Assembly: GCA_023425645.1 (NCBI GenBank)
Contig: JAFACG010000026.1
Coordinates: 1 to 64,000 of the forward strand
Direction: 5' to 3'
Length of the DNA: 64,000 bases
From: Pseudomonadota bacterium
GTDB taxonomy: Bacteria; Pseudomonadota; Gammaproteobacteria; Burkholderiales; Burkholderiaceae_B
Part shown: positions 1-8,382 of the stretch, piece after piece
Layout of the letters: every line of letters begins with the position of its first letter
How positions within the stretch are numbered: position 1 is the stretch's first letter
Translations under genes and position numbers: made by a program
Notes under the pieces: model-generated
Database searches by the model: none
Seen by the model: the letters and a program-made list of their open reading frames with translations, nothing else
Told to the model about the DNA's origin: nothing

Positions 1-516
1 GGATCTGACTACCCATCAAGGGCACAGAACTGGTATCATTTGTGGCCCAAACTGGATATCGGAACTGGGAAAATCCTTTTTTAATCAATGGGTTGGATGC
101 TAAGTTCTATTCCCATCACCCGCTCCAGTACCTCTTCGCATTCATATTTCTTTATTCGTCGCAAGACACATGATCGCGTCCCGGTCCGCCAGATCGTGTC
201 ATGCCTTGATGGGCCGCAGCTGCTGAACAGGGGTTGGAAAACCGCCGACCCGATGTCAAACAACAAGCTGGTCCGGCTTTGCACCGATCATCCACCAGAG
301 GGCGTTCAGGCCTTAATGCTTGAGTGCACGACAGTGCACTCTGCCAGTCCGTGGACCATGTTGGGCGGGCCGGCAAAGCGTCGTGGCAGACGTCAAAGTG
401 GCGATAGTTTGGTGACTAAATGTAACTATTGATCATGTGGCGATTTATTTGACCATATTTGTTGCTGAATTGTTTCCGTCGTCATGAAAATAATCGCAAT
501 TTTCCAGGTTGAGAAT
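1..516. other. No supported gene at the left edge
   Basis: Short open frames exist on both strands, but none has a convincing ribosome binding site, a recognisable domain or the strong third-position GC of the neighbours. Base composition is lower in GC than the rest of the window, especially between about 60 and 180 and between 400 and 500. This suggests non-coding or foreign DNA next to the recombinase region. I see no tRNA, repeat or terminator here. Confidence 0.4.
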
Positions 517-1404
517 TCAGCGCATTAATGAAGGCTTCCAAATGGCGAAAGGCTTGAAAAAAACATAGCCGTACCGCCAGTCGCAATGCAAGGGCAGCAT
601 GCAGCCGGCATCCAGGCATTTGCGGTGCAATAGGCCGGCGGTGGTGGCAAAAGTGTCGCGTAGTTCGCCGATGTATTTTTTCGCGTGCACAAGCTGGGAC
701 CATCCAAGGCATCCGTGCTCGGTACGAAACAATAGGCCGAGAAATTTCTTCTCGTTCTGGGTCAGAAAAACATCCCGCCCATTTGGCATGGTCAGCCGGC
801 TGTGGTCTTCATCCAGCAGCCACGGGACTGCTGCCAGCTTGTATCCAGCGTCCGCATGTTCAAGGGGGCGGGAGTGCGGCAGGCCTTCCTTGTATGCCGC
901 CGTGCCCGCGCCCTGCCGCTTGGGCGGCGCCTTGGCGGCGCGGCGAGCGTCATGCGAAAGCGGGCGGCTTGTCCTGCGGGCTTCCGGCGAACGCGGATCT
1001 GCCGTCAGGGGCGCGGTGTCGTAGCGGCTCAGCAAGTCCTGCATGCATTTCAAGAATTTCTGCTTGTGCATGGGCAGGAGGATGCATTCGTCCGCACCTG
1101 CGGCAAGCGCCTGACGGCGTTGCGCAGGGTCTTTGACCACCACGACGATGCCGGTCCTGTGCTGGGATTTCAGCTGCTTTATCAGGGCTGGCATGTCATG
1201 GTCCGGGGCGTCCATGGAGTCGATGACCAGCACATGCGCATGATTGGGTTTGCGTAGCGTAGCCAGCACCTCTTTGACATCGGTGGCGACACGGCCCGCG
1301 GCCCCGATGGACCAACTGATTTCCAGAAAATCCAGCAGCGTCATCGATGCATCCGATACGAACGGCTCGAGCAGCAGAACTGTCAGGACGCGGGTGAGGC
1401 GCAT
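517..1404 (-). CDS. Atypical response regulator with winged-helix output domain
   Basis: The product (295 aa from ATG 1404) has a receiver-like N-terminal half and a C-terminal OmpR-type winged helix at about residues 200-290 (FLTQNEKKFLGLLF... WRYGYVFF). The start was placed at ATG 1404 rather than GTG 1410 because GGAG lies 8 bases before the ATG. The receiver is degenerate. An Asp in VIDSMD (D62) fits the phospho-acceptor site, but only one acidic residue (E13) sits in the pocket. The usual Thr/Ser position reads VVVKD, and the Lys before the conserved Pro is Leu (ILLP). It may therefore work without phosphorylation. No histidine kinase is adjacent. The middle (about 130-190) is basic and looks like a linker. 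Targets are unknown. Confidence 0.7.
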   Translation of the reverse strand: MRLTRVLTVLLLEPFVSDASMTLLDFLEISWSIGAAGRVATDVKEVLATLRKPNHAHVLVIDSMDAPDHDMPALIKQLKSQHRTGIVVVVKDPAQRRQALAAGADECILLPMHKQKFLKCMQDLLSRYDTAPLTADPRSPEARRTSRPLSHDARRAAKAPPKRQGAGTAAYKEGLPHSRPLEHADAGYKLAAVPWLLDEDHSRLTMPNGRDVFLTQNEKKFLGLLFRTEHGCLGWSQLVHAKKYIGELRDTFATTAGLLHRKCLDAGCMLPLHCDWRYGYVFFKPFAIWKPSLMR

Positions 1405-1885
1405 CAGCACGTCTCCTTTCCGAAATGGCCGGCTGCAGGGAGGCGGTGAAGCTCCAGCGCTGCTTTTATGATGGGCCGGGGCCTATGTGGCATTTGCGCG
1501 CCTTGTCGATGGCCTGCGCGCCGGGCGAGCGCGATGGAAATTCTCTGGAGCCCGCGCTGCAGGTTCGGAAGCGAAAAATACCAAAAATCAATACGCGCCC
1601 CATGACGGGCTGCTGAGCGAAATACAATCGCTCCTTTTCCTAATTTATTTGTTGAAACAAAAAGGGATCCGTTTTGGGAAACTGTTATTTGATGTAAACA
1701 GATGTAGTGCCAAGCCTGAAAACGGCGATTGAACAAAAAAAGTAATCCCTTGTTCGAAGGGATCCCTTATTGTCAAGTTTTGGAATCAATGTCGTCGGCA
1801 TCTGGAAAATTTTCGAGTTCGCCAGACTTACCGCAGAAGATCCCGGCACATCAGCGGCGATATGTGATTCCTCGGTGAGGACCCC
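1405..1885. other. AT-rich intergenic region before the recombinase gene
   Basis: This stretch of about 480 bases has no gene I can support. It contains AAGGGATCC at 1662-1670 and again inside a perfect 12-base palindrome, AAGGGATCCCTT, at 1757-1768. Its position upstream of a serine recombinase gene makes a recombination site possible, but no subsite matching a known res, gix or hix consensus was recognised. Confidence 0.35.
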
Positions 1886-2575
1886 ATGCAGGCAGTCAGA
1901 ACGAGCAAGCGGATTGGCTATGCTCGAGTTTCAACCGACGAACAGAACCTGGAGCTCCAGATTCAGGCGCTCAAGAGCGTTGGTTGCGATGTCATCTATA
2001 CGGATAGTGGTATTTCAGGCGGTGCGCGTGCGCGGCCTGGACTCAATCGGGCAATGCGCAAATTGCAGCCAGGGGACAAGCTCGTCGTCTGGCGCCTGGA
2101 TCGCCTGGGTCGATCCCTGGTGCATCTGGTGCAGATGCTGGACAACCTGGGGGAGCGGGAGATTGGTTTTCGCTCATTGTGCGAGCACATCGATACCAGC
2201 TCCTCGGGGGGGCGGCTGGTCTTTCACATGATGGCGGCCCTGGCCGAGTTCGAGCGTGCGCTGATCAGCGAGCGCACCCGGGCCGGAATGGCCGCCGCGC
2301 GGGCGCAAGGCAAACACGTCGGAAGGTTTCCTTCCCTGACCCGAGAACAATGCCTGGAAGCGCAGGCCTTGCTGGAGCAGGGGGTTCCGGAACAGGCGGT
2401 GGCCGAGCACTTCGCGGTGACGACGCGAACCTTGAACAGGCTGATCCAGCGACATTGCACGCAAGAGCAGGCGGCTGCGCTGCCAGGAACCGTTTCTGAT
2501 GAGTCAAAGGAGCAAGCGCCGGAGCACGCCGCCGAGGATCGGTCCGAAGTCTGCCTGGCGGGCTCCCCTACTTGA
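1886..2575 (+). CDS. Serine recombinase of the resolvase/invertase family
   Basis: The 229-aa protein starts with the resolvase catalytic domain (about residues 8-145): IGYARVSTDEQ carries the nucleophile Ser16, DRLGRS is the conserved Arg-rich motif, and FERALISERTRAG is the start of the long E helix. A Hin-type helix-turn-helix follows at about 150-195 (VAEHFAVTTRTLNRLI). The last 35 residues (rich in E, S and A) go beyond the usual family length of about 185-190 aa. Such enzymes invert or resolve DNA between short sites. No transposase, invertible promoter or tail-fibre gene is next to it, so its present role is unclear. It may be the survivor of a lost transposon or genomic island. Confidence 0.85.
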   Translation: MQAVRTSKRIGYARVSTDEQNLELQIQALKSVGCDVIYTDSGISGGARARPGLNRAMRKLQPGDKLVVWRLDRLGRSLVHLVQMLDNLGEREIGFRSLCEHIDTSSSGGRLVFHMMAALAEFERALISERTRAGMAAARAQGKHVGRFPSLTREQCLEAQALLEQGVPEQAVAEHFAVTTRTLNRLIQRHCTQEQAAALPGTVSDESKEQAPEHAAEDRSEVCLAGSPT

Positions 2576-2747
2576 GCCGGCGCAGCATCGGGACGCGGCT
2601 TTGCGGCAGTACCTGCGGCGGAGTTTGGAAAACCGTTGGCGGCCAAGGGTTGAGGCCTGGCTTCAGCCGAACTGCGGGCCTGGGCTGAGCGCCGGGTCCG
2701 TTCTTGCCTGCACCGGGGAGTCGTCGGGCGTGCAGCGCTTGGCCGGA

Positions 2748-2993
2748 TCATTCAAGCTTGATGACGGCAGCCTGCCAAGGCTTCAGCGCTATCCTGCCAT
2801 CAGTGTCCTTGATGGGAAAAGGGTAGTTGTTGATCCTTTCCTCTCCCAGTGTGAACCCTGCCGGCAACCTGAAACTCCCGCCCTTGTCGCTGAAGCTCAG
2901 AAGCACCAATACCTACTCGCCGGGAAATTCACGGGTGTACGCGAACACGTCCGGATTGCTTCGATCGAGCGGCACATAGTTGCCATACACCAG
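2748..2993 (-). pseudogene. Decayed C-terminal end of a GH13 alpha-glucosidase
   Basis: Reading the minus strand from 2993 gives LVYGNYVPLDRSNPDVFAYT, then REFPGE, a stop (TAG at 2913-2915), then VLVLLSFSDKGGSF, and finally LKPWQAAVIKLE before TGA at 2748-2750. This is the pattern of the C-terminal beta domain of oligo-1,6-glucosidases and alpha-glucosidases (YGxYxxLD...VFAYxR...VLLNFS...LxPWQAxVxxL). The in-frame TAG and the absence of any catalytic-domain sequence upstream in this frame show that it is a remnant. A weaker possible continuation (LHMGDEIDRE) lies in another frame just upstream, so a frameshift may also be present. It sits directly downstream of the recombinase gene, which fits deletion of an island. 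Confidence 0.7.
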
Positions 2994-3239
2994 TCTCGCG
3001 GTCGATCTCGTCGCCCATGTGCAAGCAGTTCGCTCGAGCCGTCCGTGATGGACCCCGAGTACTGGGAAGGTGTGGAGGAGGTCGGGATCCCCATTCAGGA
3101 TCCGACCGGGTAGATGAACTTCTATGCGCAGTTACGTCGAGCTGCGGAACTCTGTATGAAGTTTCAGACAGCGCGCCATCTTTTTGCTTTCGGCACGGTT
3201 TCAGGCGTTCTTCTTTGCCAGTTGGCAAAATCACGATTG

Positions 3240-3557
3240 TCAGCCGCCGTTGCGCTCCGGGCTGGGCGGGGTCCGGGCCAGGCCGGCTTCGTCCTCGGGC
3301 ACGATGTCATCGGGAAGAAGGTCGTCGGCTATCGGGCCGTCGCCATCGTTCTCCACGTCCGCCCGCTCGCCGGTATTGAAGCGGTCGCTGTCCGTGTCCG
3401 GTGCAGCGAGAGGCTGGTCGCTTCCTGAATCGCTGGAATCGCTGGGACCCAGGGGGGGACGGGTCAGGCCTTCCTTCACCAAGCTGGCCTCTTCGTTGTA
3501 ATCGCGTTTTTGTTCCGCGATCCGCATTTCCTTCTGCTTGTCTTGGTCTTTGGTCAT
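3240..3557 (-). CDS. Small acidic hypothetical protein
   Basis: The 105-aa product begins MTKDQDKQKEMRIAEQKRDY, a charged helical segment, and continues with an acidic, Pro/Asp/Ser-rich and probably disordered tail (DTDSDRF, ENDGDGPIADD). There is no signal peptide or membrane segment. GGAG lies 8 bases before ATG 3557, and codon usage matches the neighbouring genes, so it is likely expressed. From memory, similar proteins occur in Bordetella and Achromobacter, sometimes annotated as chemotaxis proteins without visible support. I cannot assign a function. Confidence 0.65.
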   Translation of the reverse strand: MTKDQDKQKEMRIAEQKRDYNEEASLVKEGLTRPPLGPSDSSDSGSDQPLAAPDTDSDRFNTGERADVENDGDGPIADDLLPDDIVPEDEAGLARTPPSPERNGG

Positions 3558-3796
3558 GGTGTGCTCTCCTGGAAGGGACTGCGCATCCTCATGACGGCGG
3601 GACGGCAGATCCTGGAGGCGATGTCTCGCCGATCCTGTGAATTCATACTAGCAATGCGACGTATGCGGCTCAATGTATCCGCAGTAAGTCAATATGTCCT
3701 TCTGTGAGCAATGTCTGCTTCGAGGACTTGGCAGGCTCGAGCTGCGGAGCAAGGCGCATCCGCGCTCCTGTTCGAGGGACAGGAGCTGAAGAAGGA

Positions 3797-3910
3797 CTAC
3801 TTGGGTTTGCTCTTGACGTCGGAAAGTTCCAGGATGTTGCGGCCATTGATGCGGTCTACGATTTCCTGGGCGCTGAAATCTTCGACAAAGCTTTTGGCCT
3901 CATGCTCAGC
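3797..3910 (-). pseudogene. Orphan C-terminal coding fragment without a start codon
   Basis: On the minus strand, directly after the stop of the glycine-zipper gene, a frame reads AEHEAKSFVEDFSAQEIVDR and then INGRNILELSDVKSKPK before TAG at 3797-3799. It looks like real protein: charged amphipathic composition and mostly G/C in third positions. The frame continues upstream inside the glycine-zipper gene as a low-complexity A/T/S string to a TGA, with no ATG, GTG, TTG or CTG start. It may be the tail of a gene whose front was lost, with the break at the end of the glycine-zipper gene. The parent family is not recognised. Confidence 0.4.
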
Positions 3911-4250
3911 GGTGGTGGCGTCGATGCCAGCGGCGGTCGCCCCGGTACTCCTTGTAGCCGCGATAGTTGGCGCGCTGGTAGCCGTGGTCGCGGCCTCTGT
4001 CCTGTTTCCAGTGACGATGGCGCCGGCCGCGGTCGTCCTCGGTCAGCACGTTGCCCAGCACCCCGCCGGCGGCGGCGCCGCCCAGGGTGATCAAGGGGTC
4101 GCTGTCGGACAGCAGCGCGCCGGCCACTCCGCCCAGCCCCGCGCCGATCAGGGTGTTTTCCGTCCGCTTGTCGGCCAGGGCCGTGGCGCTGAGGCCCAAT
4201 GCCAGCACGGCGGCCAGAATGGCTTGAATCAGTGGTTTGCTCTTGTTCAT
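3906..4250 (-). CDS. Glycine-zipper 2TM-type envelope protein
   Basis: The 114-aa protein has a signal peptide (MNKSKPLIQAILAAVLALGL with cleavage near ALA-DK), then a glycine-zipper segment (LIGAGLGGVAGALLSDSDPL and LGGAAAGGVLGNVLTE), then a very basic His/Arg/Tyr-rich tail (RRHRHWKQDRGR ... RRWHRRHHR). Such proteins are periplasmic or outer-membrane associated, and their function is poorly known. GGAG precedes ATG 4250 by 7 bases. The stop overlaps an unrelated-looking coding fragment in another frame. The family call rests on the Gly spacing and length. Confidence 0.75.
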   Translation of the reverse strand: MNKSKPLIQAILAAVLALGLSATALADKRTENTLIGAGLGGVAGALLSDSDPLITLGGAAAGGVLGNVLTEDDRGRRHRHWKQDRGRDHGYQRANYRGYKEYRGDRRWHRRHHR

Positions 4251-4539
4251 GTCGCTCTCCTTGAACTGGACCGTTCAGTCTGCATCGAACAGCTCATGCG
4301 GCGGCTGTAGCTCGGCCAGTTTCGTCTGGACCTCACCATAGCACCTGGCGGGCGTGTCAATCATGCAGATTAGGCTACAAGGTGTGTACGCTGTATCCAC
4401 CGGCCTGTTTGAGGGAGACCTGGATGCCTGGATGAGGCGATTGTTCCGCTTCACGCTTGTGAGATGCGGACGCCTTGCGTATGCTGGTCGCACCCGCTTG
4501 CGCGGTATCTTCTGGTTCATCGGCTTTTTCTGTTTTCCC
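4251..4539. other. Intergenic region, nothing certain
   Basis: Between the glycine-zipper gene (minus) and the acetyltransferase gene (plus) lie 290 bases. They probably carry both promoters. The acetyltransferase frame is open upstream to 4354, so part of this stretch could code for an N-terminal extension if an earlier start is used. No repeat or terminator was seen. Confidence 0.35.
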
Positions 4540-5145
4540 ATGCATGCCTTTCATCTTTCTTCCCATTCTGTGCCGTCCGCCGCGGATTCTTCGTCCACGG
4601 CAGGAGAAGCCGGACGGTTCCAGGTCCGTCTTCTGGGCGCCGACGAGCTAGGCTTGCTGTGGGGGATAGACCGCAGCGAACACATAAAGGGCCTGTATGA
4701 GCTGCGCGATGGCCGCCTGAACCTGCAGCCGGCGGACATCGATCTGCAAGGCTGGCCCGAGGGCGACCAGGAGAAATACCAGCCCGAGCACGAGGATGCC
4801 CTTGGACGCGGGGCCTGGGTTCTGGGCGTGTTCGAGGAGCACAGGCTGGTCGCCGCCGTGGGCCTGGACAGCCTGCCGCTGGGGCCGCAGGGCGATTGGC
4901 GGCAATTATTCTTCCTGCATGTCAGCCAGTCTATGCGCGGCGAGGGCCTGGGACGCTGGCTCCTGGAGCAGGCAAAGCAGCAGGCACGGATCCGGGGGGC
5001 CAAGGCGCTGTATGTGTCGGCCACGCCATCGGTCCGTACGGTGGATTTCTACCTGGCGCAAGGCTTTGTCCTGGCGCCCGAACCCGATCCGCGCCTGTAT
5101 GAGCTGGACCCGGAGGATATCCACCTCCTGCATCATCTGCCGTAG
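4540..5145 (+). CDS. GNAT-family N-acetyltransferase
   Basis: From ATG 4540 the product is 201 aa, and a GNAT fold covers about residues 25-190. The acetyl-CoA loop is visible as SMRGEGLGRWLLEQA (R-x-x-G-x-G pattern), followed by a helix and the beta-bulge segment ALYVSATPSVRTVDFYLAQGF. The substrate cannot be read from sequence. The frame stays open upstream to 4354, but that extension (MSIMQIRLQGVYAV...) has a hydrophobic stretch atypical of the family, so the internal ATG is preferred with moderate certainty. It stands alone, diverging from the glycine-zipper gene. Confidence 0.75.
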   Translation: MHAFHLSSHSVPSAADSSSTAGEAGRFQVRLLGADELGLLWGIDRSEHIKGLYELRDGRLNLQPADIDLQGWPEGDQEKYQPEHEDALGRGAWVLGVFEEHRLVAAVGLDSLPLGPQGDWRQLFFLHVSQSMRGEGLGRWLLEQAKQQARIRGAKALYVSATPSVRTVDFYLAQGFVLAPEPDPRLYELDPEDIHLLHHLP

Positions 5146-5488
5146 TCCGCTGCTTGGGTCTTGTGGCCCGCGACCAGGACGCTCCGCCATCCCCGAGACA
5201 GGCCTGCGCTTGTGCGAAGACGGCTTTCAAGGGGCCGAAACGTGGTTCTCAGCCATTGCGATGACGTGCTCGCTCGCGGCGGCGTGAACGCGACCAGGGA
5301 TGCTGCACCTTGTATGGCTGGGGCTGGGCGCCAGGCGGCAGGCGTTCGCGTCCGGCGTCCGCAGGAGCGGGCTCGGCCCTGGCTGGATCTGGACATGTGC
5401 CGATGGGGCAGGAACAGGTTTGACGCATGGGACTCTTTCCTCTGTTCTGACAATGTGAGGGCTGCCGTCCCGCCAAAGGCGGCCGGCG
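5146..5488. other. Intergenic region between convergent genes
   Basis: These 343 bases separate the ends of the acetyltransferase gene (plus) and the GNAT-dUTPase fusion gene (minus). The small inverted repeat CCGCC-AAA-GGCGG near 5470 has no T-tract, so it is not a clear terminator. Open frames here lack start signals and look like noise. Confidence 0.35.
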
Positions 5489-6868
5489 CTACTTTTCCAC
5501 TGCAAACATGCTGTCGTAGGTGTTCAACAAGGTCTGCAGCATGACCTGGGGATAGTCCTCGCCCTGGGACGGAAGGCGCTCCTGCAGCTCGGCCAGCCAG
5601 TGATTGTCTTCCCGGCCGCTCCAGTTCTTCTGGTAGGCGCCATGCTGGTAGCCGCGCATCTGGCGCAGCCGGTTCAAGGCGTTCTTGCCGACGTAGGAGC
5701 GGAACAGGGAGTCCAGCGTCATGCCGCAAAGGACGGCCAGGCGGCTGAAGGCGGCGAAGTTGAAGCGGCGCGTCTCCAGGCTGCGCAAGGCGAAGTGCTC
5801 CAGGGCTTCCATGATGACGGCGGAGTCGGCGGCCTGGCCGTTGGCCCGGTCCAGTTCATCGAGCGCGGCGGCGGCGTCCTGGCGGGGCGCAGCCTGAGCG
5901 GCCGGGCTGTGCAGCAGCAGATCGCACAGGCCGAAGTGCAGGATGTCCACCAGTTCCAGCTGGAGCTGCGGCAAGTTGCGTTCGCGGCGCTGCCACCATT
6001 TCCAATCCAGATGGCCCGCCAGCTCGGCGCATTCTATCCACACGGCCCGGTAGTATTGCTGGCGCGCATCGCGCCACTGGGGGTTGATAAGTTCGTTCAG
6101 TTCCTGCTGCAGCGACAGCATTCGTTCCAGGCGGCGGGCTGCGGCGCCTTGCGCCGCCGCGCCCGCTTGCCCGCCGTCGCCCAGGCGACGCCGTTGCCGA
6201 CCTTGTTCGTCGAAGTTGTCGGGAGACAGCCACGCCAGGAAGGCGGCCTTGCGCCCCGGCCATTCCTGATCGGTGATGGAGAACCAGGCAGTGTCGCGCG
6301 AGCGCCCCTTGTAGACCATGGCCTGGCGAAACACGCCTTCAAAGGTGAAGCCCAGCCGGACCGCGGCCGCACGCGAGGGCGCGTTGTTGGAATCGCATTT
6401 CCACTCGTAGCGCCGGTAGCCCAGTTCTTCCATGGCGTAGCGCATGAGCAGGTAGTGGGCTTCCGTGGCTTGTCGCGTCTGTTTCAGGGCGGGAGACCAG
6501 GCGACGAAGCCGACTTCGATGCAACCGTGCTGCGGGTCGATACGCATCAGCGCCAGCGTGCCCAGCGCGCGGCCGCCGTCCAGGTCCACGACGGCGTAAT
6601 GGACGGCGTCGGTCGCCTGCGCGATGCGTTCCAGGTGCTGGTCGAAGTCCTGTCGGGTGACGAAGGGGCCCACGGACAGATAGGTCCAGTCCCGGCCGTC
6701 GGGAGCGGCGCGGTAGGCGTCGTACAGGCTGTCGCCGTGCAGGGCGGGTGAGACCGGCTCCAGGCGGCAGTAGCGTCCCGTCAGCACGCGCCGGCCCGGG
6801 CGGGGCCGTGCTTGCCACAGGGAAAGAAGCGGACCTACGGGTTGCTGGAATTCATTGAGCTGGGACAT
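5489..6868 (-). CDS. Fusion protein: GNAT acetyltransferase plus dimeric all-alpha dUTPase
   Basis: The 459-aa product from ATG 6868 (MSQLNEFQ) has two domains. Residues about 15-225 form a RimJ/RimL-like GNAT domain (YLSVGPFVTRQDFDQHLERI ... IEVGFVAWSP ... NNAPSRAAAVRLGFTFEGVF). After an Ala/Gln/Arg-rich linker, about 255-455 match the dimeric dUTPase family (all-alpha NTP pyrophosphatases, Campylobacter/Leishmania type): LSLQQELNELINPQWR, WIECAELAGH (first Glu pair), LDWKWW, LELVDILHF (E-x-x-D). The second half should hydrolyse dUTP/dUDP; the target of the acetyltransferase half is unknown. The frame is open and undisturbed across the joint, so this is not two genes. Upstream in-frame starts to 6982 encode an unlikely basic extension. 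Confidence 0.82.
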   Translation of the reverse strand: MSQLNEFQQPVGPLLSLWQARPRPGRRVLTGRYCRLEPVSPALHGDSLYDAYRAAPDGRDWTYLSVGPFVTRQDFDQHLERIAQATDAVHYAVVDLDGGRALGTLALMRIDPQHGCIEVGFVAWSPALKQTRQATEAHYLLMRYAMEELGYRRYEWKCDSNNAPSRAAAVRLGFTFEGVFRQAMVYKGRSRDTAWFSITDQEWPGRKAAFLAWLSPDNFDEQGRQRRRLGDGGQAGAAAQGAAARRLERMLSLQQELNELINPQWRDARQQYYRAVWIECAELAGHLDWKWWQRRERNLPQLQLELVDILHFGLCDLLLHSPAAQAAPRQDAAAALDELDRANGQAADSAVIMEALEHFALRSLETRRFNFAAFSRLAVLCGMTLDSLFRSYVGKNALNRLRQMRGYQHGAYQKNWSGREDNHWLAELQERLPSQGEDYPQVMLQTLLNTYDSMFAVEK

Positions 6869-7083
6869 GGGGGCCTGTATGTGCAGTAGCCGAAGCCGCC
6901 CGGGAGCGCGGGGCGGAAAGCGGTTGAATGAGCGGCCGGCGGGCGCGGCGATCAGGAGTGGAATCGCCGCGCCCAGGGCCAAGCCTGCATTCTATTGAGC
7001 AAGTGGATGGATTGATCATTCCGCTTTTGCGGTTTGCTGCAGACCACCTTGCACCCGCGAGCCGCTGCACGGCAGAGCCGGGA

Positions 7084-8265
7084 TCAGGCCTTGCAGCTCA
7101 TGGCGGAAGGCCGGGCCGGAGCGCGTCGGGCCAGCAGCACCAGGCCCAGTCCGGCCGCCGCCAGCGCGGCGCCGGCCAGGGGCACGGCCTGATAGCCCTG
7201 GCCCGCGGAGAGGACGCCGGCGCCGGCGGCCGCACCGATGGCGTTGCCCAGGTTGAAGGCGCCCACATTGACCGAGGAAGCCAGGCCAGGGGCCTGGGCG
7301 GCCGCCTGCATGACGCGCATCTGCAGGGGCGGCACCACGGCGAAGGTGGCGAAGCCGAACACCAGCAGGCCGGCCGCGGCGCCCGCATGGGTCTGGGCCA
7401 GCAGCGGGAAGCTGAGCATGCTGACGATGATCAGGCCCAGAAACAGCATCAGCGAGCCGTCCAGGGAGCGGTCCGCCAGCCGCCCGCCGGCGATATTGCC
7501 CAGGGAGAAGCCCACCCCGATCAGCGCCAGCATGGCCGTGATGAAGCCCGGCGAGGCCTGCGTCAAGGCGTCCAGTGTGGGAGCCACGTAGGTGTACAGG
7601 GTGAACATGGCGCCGGCGCCCAGCACCGTGGCGGCCAGGGCCAGCACGACGTTCTTCTGGGTCAGCACGGCAAGCTCGGCGCGGATGTCGGGGCGGCGGC
7701 CGGCTTGATCACGCGGCAGGGCATAGGCCAGCGCGGCCATGGCAAGCACGCCCAGCGCGGCCGTGGCCGCGAAGGACAGGCGCCAGCCTATGGTGTTGCC
7801 CAGCCAGGTGGCGGCAGGCACGCCGCCGATGTTGGCGATGGTCAGACCCAAGAACATGGTGGCGACGGCGCTGGCTTGCTTGTGGCGGGGCACCAGGCTG
7901 GCGGCGGTCAGCGAGCCCAGGCCGAAGAAGGCGCCGTGGTTCAGGCTGGTGACCAGGCGCGCCAGCAGCAGCGTCCAGTAGCCCGGAGCCATGGCGGCCA
8001 GCAGATTGCCCAGCGTGAAGATGGCCATCAGCACGATCAGGGCGCGGCGGCGAGACCAATGCGCCAGGGCCAGCGTCATCAGCGGGGCGCCGACCATCAC
8101 GCCGATGGCGTAGGCGGTGATCAGCATGCCGGCGGAAGGAATGGACACGTCCAGTCCCTGGGCGATGGCGGGCAGCAGGCCCATGGGCGAGAATTCGGTG
8201 GTGCCTATGCCGAAGGCGCCGACCGCCAGGGCCAGCAGGGCCAGTCCGGAGGAAGGAGTTTTCAT
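7084..8265 (-). CDS. MFS efflux transporter of the AraJ/DHA1 type
   Basis: The 393-aa product has about twelve hydrophobic segments. Its start is typical of AraJ-like members of the DHA1 drug-proton antiporter family (LALAVGAFGIGTTEFSPMGL, then ITAYAIGVMVGAP and the loop HWSRRRALI). It should export small molecules, sugars or drugs across the inner membrane using the proton gradient; the substrate is not predictable. It is divergent from a LysR gene starting 118 bases away, which is the usual arrangement for an exporter controlled by its neighbour. Confidence 0.85.
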   Translation of the reverse strand: MKTPSSGLALLALAVGAFGIGTTEFSPMGLLPAIAQGLDVSIPSAGMLITAYAIGVMVGAPLMTLALAHWSRRRALIVLMAIFTLGNLLAAMAPGYWTLLLARLVTSLNHGAFFGLGSLTAASLVPRHKQASAVATMFLGLTIANIGGVPAATWLGNTIGWRLSFAATAALGVLAMAALAYALPRDQAGRRPDIRAELAVLTQKNVVLALAATVLGAGAMFTLYTYVAPTLDALTQASPGFITAMLALIGVGFSLGNIAGGRLADRSLDGSLMLFLGLIIVSMLSFPLLAQTHAGAAAGLLVFGFATFAVVPPLQMRVMQAAAQAPGLASSVNVGAFNLGNAIGAAAGAGVLSAGQGYQAVPLAGAALAAAGLGLVLLARRAPARPSAMSCKA

Positions 8266-8382
8266 GATGCGCGATCCTGTGTCGGGGCGGAATGCCTGTT
8301 TGAGTCAGGTACGCATTGTGCCCGGACTATTTTTGCTTAAAAATGGGGTCTGGTACAAAATTCCTTTGCTGAAAAATCAACG

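Noticed and set aside
88..432. 114-codon open frame at the left edge
   Set aside because: No ribosome site, no recognisable family, atypical codon use; overlapping frames on the other strand are equally poor.
1405..1885. Invertible segment controlled by the recombinase
   Set aside because: Only a short repeated AAGGGATCC was found in direct orientation plus its own palindrome; no pair of inverted 26-base sites or promoter between them.
2499..3113. 204-codon plus-strand open frame after the recombinase
   Set aside because: It runs antisense to the recognisable GH13 remnant and has no pattern of its own.
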